NCBI RefSeq assembly: GCF_014873705.1
Contig: NZ_JADBDS010000001.1
Span: 1,116,001 to 1,180,000, forward strand
DNA: 64,000 bases
Direction of reading: 5' to 3'
DNA from: Mycobacterium sp. OAS707
GTDB taxonomy: Bacteria; Actinomycetota; Actinomycetes; Mycobacteriales; Mycobacteriaceae
Below, piece after piece: positions 60,395 through 64,000 of this stretch (the stretch's first letter is position 1; the number at the start of each line of letters is the position of its first letter). The translations under genes and the position numbers were made by a program. The notes below the pieces were generated by a model. The model worked only from the letters and a program-made list of their open reading frames with translations. It made no database searches and had not been told where the DNA came from.

Positions 60395-60897
60395 CCCGAG
60401 GCGGCCCACAGGCATTGACCCTGCAGGCCGTCGCCGATGAGGCTGGGGTGTCCAAAGGTGGGCTGCTGTACCACTTCTCGAACAAGAGTGAGCTCGTTCG
60501 GGGGCTGGTGGAGCGGCTAGTCGACGATGTGAACAGTAACTACGCCCAGTGGGATGACGGCGAACCCGGCTCGTACACCCGTGCATACATCGCATCGACC
60601 TGCCACAACCTGACCACCGCCGACGCCGACCGGGTGCTGCGCCGGTGGTCGGTCATCCTGGCTGCCAGTACCGAACCGGAGATGCAGGGGCCGATCGCGG
60701 AAGCGTTCGAGGCGTGGATGTGGCCGGAGCCGGGGGTGGACCGTCACCCGCTACGCGCGCAAATCGCCCGGCTTGCAGCCGACGGACTGTGGTGGAACGC
60801 CATGTTCGTCAACGCCTTTCGCGATCCCGAACTCAACAAGCGGATCAGTGCCGCGCTGGTCGACTACGCCGAGGGGCGGGACCACCCGGAGGAATAG
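60340..60897 (+). CDS. TetR-family regulator of the MFS operon
   Basis: 185 residues from GTG 60340, inside the 3' end of the MFS gene. Seen: helix-turn-helix DELLDAAEQVLTRGGPQALT, LQAVADEAGVSKGGLLYHFS and NKSELVRGLVERL; then a helical ligand domain with a Trp-rich end (DGLWWNAMFVNAF). Gene order (pump then repressor, overlapping) and the single strong palindrome upstream of the pump point to feedback control by the exported compound. Ribosome-binding site weak; coupled translation from the MFS gene is likely. Confidence 0.9.
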   Translation: MPRGDRRDELLDAAEQVLTRGGPQALTLQAVADEAGVSKGGLLYHFSNKSELVRGLVERLVDDVNSNYAQWDDGEPGSYTRAYIASTCHNLTTADADRVLRRWSVILAASTEPEMQGPIAEAFEAWMWPEPGVDRHPLRAQIARLAADGLWWNAMFVNAFRDPELNKRISAALVDYAEGRDHPEE

Positions 60898-60939
60898 CCC
60901 AATCATGTTGTCGCGAAGGCGCTTCCAATCGCCAGCCGA

Positions 60940-62280
60940 CTAGTAAAGACCTTGCGCACGAAGGTCGGCGAGCATGGCGGTGACCGCCGCAATGATGTCG
61001 GCATCTGGGCTGTGGAAGCGCCCTCCCAGGGCCTGGACAGCGGCGTCGATGCGTTGAAGCAGCGCGCGATAGGCGTCAGTCGCGGCCTCCGCGTAGCCAG
61101 AGGCGGAATGGTCGGCCAACTCGCGAGTTAGGCCCTTGGCCTGCTCCTGCACCTTCCAGATGAGGTTGCGCGTGAACTCGAGATCGGGCTCGAAATGCGT
61201 CTGCTCGTCCTCGGCCAGTCCGACCTCCAGCACGTAATCGATCTGGTAGAGCGCGTCGATTGTGGTCTCGGCAGACCCGATTCGGGTACGCACTTCCATC
61301 GGCGGGACGGGAATCGTCAACAATTGGGTCGACACTTCGGCCCGCGCCCATCGCTCCATATCCCCGGCATGGGCCTGCCAACGCGCGACCTCAGCCTCTG
61401 CAGCCTCCCGCGCGGCGGCGATCTCGGCTTCTGCTGCTTCCCGCGCGGCAGCGACGTCACCGCTCGCCTGCCCACGAGCCGCTGCCACCTCGGCGGCCGC
61501 GTCCGAGCGCACCTTTTCCAGTTCACGGCGCACGCGCTGCACGGCTTCCTCCCCCGTCGCCCGCTCGGTCGTCCGTTCGGTGGTCCGCTCGGCGGCACGT
61601 GCCTCCGCAGCTCGAACCTTCTCCTCGGCCGCCGCCACTTCCGCCGCCGCACTGGCGCGGACCCGCTCGATCTCGGCTTGAAGCTGCTGCACGGTTCTCT
61701 CCGCCGCCGCCCGATCGGTAGTGCGTTCCGTACCGCGCTCGACAGCACGCGCCTCTGCAGCCCGAACCTTTTCCTCGGCGGCCGCCAACTCGGCCGCCGC
61801 TCCGGCGCGGACCCGCTCGATCTCGGCTTGCAGCTGCTGCATCTTCTTCTGATCGGCTGCCCTCTCCGCTGTCCGCTCAGCATCTCGGCGCGCGGCCTCG
61901 GCCTCGACAGCGCGGATGCGCTCACCCGCCGCAGTGGCGACGCGCGCGGAGTGCTCCGCTTCATCCCGAGCTAGCGAGGCAGCCGCCTCGGCGTCCAGCC
62001 TGCCCTGGTGCGCCTCGCGCGCCTGCTCCTCGGCGACCCGGCGCAAATGGTCGGCCTCGACGAGCTGCATCGCCAGCGACCGGCGCGGCACGGGAGGTCC
62101 ATTGCGTTCGCGGTGTTGGGCGAGTTCACGCTCGCTCATTGCGGCCAATGCGACCGACTCAGGCCGTGGCTCTATCCCCAACCGCTTCGCGGCCGCGACT
62201 GAATCCGCCGCCGCGCGTCGTGTCAACGTCGCCCACCTATCGACGTCGAGGCCCTCGATGTGTTGCCGAGTCGTCGTCAT
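60940..62280 (-). CDS. Long coiled-coil protein with internal 50-residue repeats
   Basis: 446 residues. Seen: N-terminal 80 residues without coiled coil (RLGIEPRPESVALAAMSERE), then about 210 residues of heptads rich in Ala/Glu/Arg. Two tandem copies of a 50-residue unit start QQLQAEIERVRA and continue AAAEEKVRAAEARA, and a third, shorter, begins QRVRRELEKVRS. The C-terminal 130 residues form a separate domain (IDALYQIDYVLEVGLAEDEQ, GGRFHSPDADIIAAVTAMLA). No known family; superficially like DivIVA/Wag31 or SMC-type scaffolds. Its start overlaps the stop of an upstream membrane protein (ATGA), so the two probably work together at the membrane. Confidence 0.8.
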   Translation of the reverse strand: MTTTRQHIEGLDVDRWATLTRRAAADSVAAAKRLGIEPRPESVALAAMSERELAQHRERNGPPVPRRSLAMQLVEADHLRRVAEEQAREAHQGRLDAEAAASLARDEAEHSARVATAAGERIRAVEAEAARRDAERTAERAADQKKMQQLQAEIERVRAGAAAELAAAEEKVRAAEARAVERGTERTTDRAAAERTVQQLQAEIERVRASAAAEVAAAEEKVRAAEARAAERTTERTTERATGEEAVQRVRRELEKVRSDAAAEVAAARGQASGDVAAAREAAEAEIAAAREAAEAEVARWQAHAGDMERWARAEVSTQLLTIPVPPMEVRTRIGSAETTIDALYQIDYVLEVGLAEDEQTHFEPDLEFTRNLIWKVQEQAKGLTRELADHSASGYAEAATDAYRALLQRIDAAVQALGGRFHSPDADIIAAVTAMLADLRAQGLY

Positions 62281-62828
62281 CGGCGCCGCCGCCCTCCACT
62301 GCTTTCGGTCGCCGTGGCGGGAGGCGTTGCAGCGGAAGGTGTTTCAGCGGCCGACGACGGTGTTCGCTCCTTGGCAGTCCCCGCGATGCCAGAAACGGGA
62401 CCGGCCTGCTGTGCCAGTACCAGCACTAGCTGCTCCTGGTACACGGCCACGGCCTTGGCTAGCGTCTCATCGCCGAGCCGCTCGGCTTCACGGAGCAGCC
62501 CACCGAGCAACTCCAGCGTCACGGCGGGGCCGAGACCCAGGGTGGCGCCCTCGCTGGCGGCGGGCTCTATCCCGGCGGTATCGACCACCCACTGCCACCG
62601 CTCCCACGCCAGCGCGTTCGCCGCGTCGTCACGGGTCTGATCTTGACGACGCTCCTGCTGCTCGCGTTGCTGCTCGAATCGCTGACGGGCTCGTCGCGAT
62701 GCATAGAGCACAGCACCCGCGACGATGACCGCTGCCAACAGCGCCACTACACCGGCAAAGCCAGGCGAAACCACGAAGTCCCGCACCGGTAGATCACCTA
62801 GAACACCTGCTCGCAGAACATGGTTCAC
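62277..62828 (-). CDS. Single-pass membrane protein, partner of the coiled-coil protein
   Basis: 183 residues from GTG 62828. Seen: one helix about 25-42 (GVVALLAAVIVAGAVLYASR), a basic coiled-coil segment RQRFEQQREQQERRQDQTRD, a short conserved-looking core (ANALAWERWQWVVDTAGIEP) and a low-complexity Ser/Thr/Pro tail ending GGRRRR. The stop overlaps the start of the coiled-coil gene by 4 bp. No known family. Inferred: membrane anchor for the downstream scaffold protein. Confidence 0.75.
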   Translation of the reverse strand: MNHVLRAGVLGDLPVRDFVVSPGFAGVVALLAAVIVAGAVLYASRRARQRFEQQREQQERRQDQTRDDAANALAWERWQWVVDTAGIEPAASEGATLGLGPAVTLELLGGLLREAERLGDETLAKAVAVYQEQLVLVLAQQAGPVSGIAGTAKERTPSSAAETPSAATPPATATESSGGRRRR

Positions 62829-62942
62829 CGTGCCAGTCTTTCACTTCGAGAACAATGCTGACGACGGCAATGCTGTTGCGCGTGGACTCCGCATCGAGGA
62901 CCCGACGGGACTATTTCACTTGGAGCGGTCGTTGGCGCAACA

Positions 62943-63464
62943 ATGACCGTCGTATTGCTGATCTCAGGAAGCACGCGGCTGGGTTCGACCAACACTGCCG
63001 CGCTGCGCACCGTTGCGGCGCTCGCTCCGGCTGGCGTCGAAACCCGGTGGTACGAGGGCCTCGCTGACTTGCCGGCCTTCAATCCAGATGACGACGGAAC
63101 CGCTCATCCGTCGGTCGTCGCGCTGCATGAACAGATCTCGGGTGCCGCCGCCGTCCTACTCTGCACGCCCGAATACGCAGGCACCCTGCCCGGCAGTTTC
63201 AAGAACCTGCTTGATTGGACCGTCGGCTCGGCCGACCTGTACGAAAAGCCGATCGCATTCCTCAACGTCGCCGCTCCGGGCCGCGGCGATGGGGCTGTCG
63301 CCACCCTGATCGCCGTGCTCGGCTATGTCGGCGCGCTCATCCAGTCTGATGCTTGCGTCCGACTGCCCGTCGCCAGGGATGAGGTCGGACCCGACGGCCT
63401 CGTCATGAGTCCTGAATTCCGAGCCGGCGCACTCGATGCGCTGATCCGTTTGGTGGATTCGTAG
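62943..63464 (+). CDS. NADPH-dependent FMN reductase family protein
   Basis: 173 residues. Seen: flavodoxin-like fold with the FMN phosphate loop SGSTRLGSTNTAALR at 8-22, CTPEYAGTLPGSFKNLLDWT near 75 (the PEYNGS-type motif, here PEYAGT) and a C-terminal helix. Family knowledge: reduces FMN or quinones with NADPH (SsuE, chromate reductase, azoreductase). Length normal. Divergent from the membrane/coiled-coil operon. The partner oxygenase, if any, is not adjacent. Confidence 0.9.
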   Translation: MTVVLLISGSTRLGSTNTAALRTVAALAPAGVETRWYEGLADLPAFNPDDDGTAHPSVVALHEQISGAAAVLLCTPEYAGTLPGSFKNLLDWTVGSADLYEKPIAFLNVAAPGRGDGAVATLIAVLGYVGALIQSDACVRLPVARDEVGPDGLVMSPEFRAGALDALIRLVDS

Positions 63465-63720
63465 GCGCGCCTGTCCCGTGCGTTGGGATCGTATCGAAGT
63501 CGCAGTTCAAGCCGTTGGGTCCGTTGGCGCGGTCGAATGGTTCGCGAAGCTACTGCGGACGCTGCCCAATGGCGTTCTGGCCGGAGAGAAACGACGCTGG
63601 GCCGCGCGAAGCGTATGAAGTTGCTCAACACAGGGCACCCCAGCCCCCTACAAACCGTCGTGGACAGCACTATCGGCGGAACGGTGAGGCGGTCGATCCC
63701 ACCCGCGTCTGGACGTGTGA

Positions 63721-64000
63721 TTAGTTGGCCAAGGCGCGCTGCCTGTGCAGCAGGCTGGCGTTGAAATAGGTCAGGTAGGCAAGTGTGGCTGCTAGGGCGG
63801 GTCGACGAGTCCGAGAGTTGAGCAGCGCTAGACCGAGTGCCGCTTCGATGCTGCCGTTGATGAGAACGTGGGCACGGATGTTGTCCTTGAAAGCCAACCG
63901 ATTTACCGGTTCGAACGCAGGTGGGCACACTAAGTGCGCGACGCCGGACAGAGCGAGAGCAAGTCCGCCGAACAATGCCCATCGTTCAGACAGCTTGCGC
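63721..64000 (-). CDS. DoxX-like small membrane protein, N-terminal end cut by window
   Basis: About 93 codons are visible and the frame stays open to the right edge, so the start lies outside. Seen: LFGGLALALSGVAHLVCPPA followed by FEPVNRLAFKDNIRAH, then INGSIEAALGLALL and a last helix with [19 protein letters not shown]. The G-x-x-H-L-x-x-P-x-x-F pattern is that of the DoxX family. Function unclear; some mycobacterial DoxX proteins act in membrane redox complexes. An in-frame TTG at 63975 is a poor start. Confidence 0.7.
   Translation of the reverse strand, partial: RKLSERWALFGGLALALSGVAHLVCPPAFEPVNRLAFKDNIRAHVLINGSIEAALGLALLNSRTRRPALAATLAYLTYFNASLLHRQRALAN

Noticed and set aside
63515..63724. 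Small plus-strand frame with a CxxC motif after the FMN reductase
   Set aside because: TTG start without ribosome-binding site and no family; possibly a gene remnant, but unsupported. The 63465-63720 gap otherwise shows nothing.
1..64000. tRNA, rRNA, CRISPR arrays, insertion sequences and prophage genes
   Set aside because: None recognised by eye; a covariance-model and IS search would be needed to exclude small RNAs.

Overview
The window looks like the chromosome of a mycobacterium, probably a rapid grower of the Mycolicibacterium type. It is GC-rich and densely packed. It encodes families typical of or nearly restricted to mycobacteria: a PE-PPE-domain hydrolase, an FHA-FHA-ABC exporter like Rv1747, a ThiF-nitroreductase fusion like Rv1355c beside a GAF-GGDEF-EAL protein like DcpA/Rv1354c, an HtdZ-like hydratase, mycofactocin-coupled short-chain dehydrogenases and PknE/PknH-type kinases. 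I saw no rRNA, tRNA, insertion sequence, prophage or CRISPR array. Family calls are from pattern recognition of the translated sequence; no database search was run.

Left part (1-9.6 kb): a beta-oxidation-like module. Two overlapping CoA ligases (the first cut by the window edge) converge on a minus-strand operon SDR > thiolase > acyl-CoA dehydrogenase > GntR regulator. Divergently there is a second acyl-CoA dehydrogenase plus a mycofactocin-coupled SDR. An AT-rich inverted repeat sits in the divergent promoter. A MaoC hydratase and purU follow on the minus strand.

10-18.7 kb: a putative acyltransferase (GNAT/FeeM-like fold) translationally coupled to a ThiF-nitroreductase fusion, then the c-di-GMP enzyme DcpA. 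Next come an antisense-overlapping FAD protein, two TetR regulators of the butyrolactone-receptor look, a PAS protein and a hemerythrin-domain protein. I consider the first part the best candidate for an undescribed small-molecule or signalling system.

18.8-29.1 kb: a heterodimer-type acyl-CoA dehydrogenase pair, a YbaK-like deacylase, a DMT exporter, a three-subunit molybdenum hydroxylase (CoxM/S/L-like, without the CO dehydrogenase active-site loop), and a divergent luciferase-like monooxygenase and FMO pair.

29.2-47 kb: a PE-PPE hydrolase, a glycoside hydrolase, a DUF4291 protein and a CitA/CitB-type two-component system. Then comes a phospholipid-type island (YnbA-like CDP-alcohol transferase, PlsC acyltransferase, FHA-ABC exporter, small membrane protein, CdsA/YnbB-like cytidylyltransferase) facing three Ser/Thr kinases. 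All three kinases have the same leaderless promoter layout, TANNNT-N6-GTG.

47-64 kb: cell-envelope and accessory genes. These are a 1234-residue double-propeller surface protein, a crotonase, small secreted proteins, RNase HI, a second mycofactocin-type SDR, a single-pass protein with Gly-Trp-Ala repeats, an orphan PknD-sensor-like propeller, a peroxiredoxin-DUF742 fusion, an MFS exporter with its TetR and a near-perfect 28-bp operator, a coiled-coil/membrane pair, an FMN reductase and a truncated DoxX-like protein at the right edge. Many starts were moved from the longest open frame to internal starts on the basis of operon overlaps, Shine-Dalgarno sites or leaderless -10 boxes.
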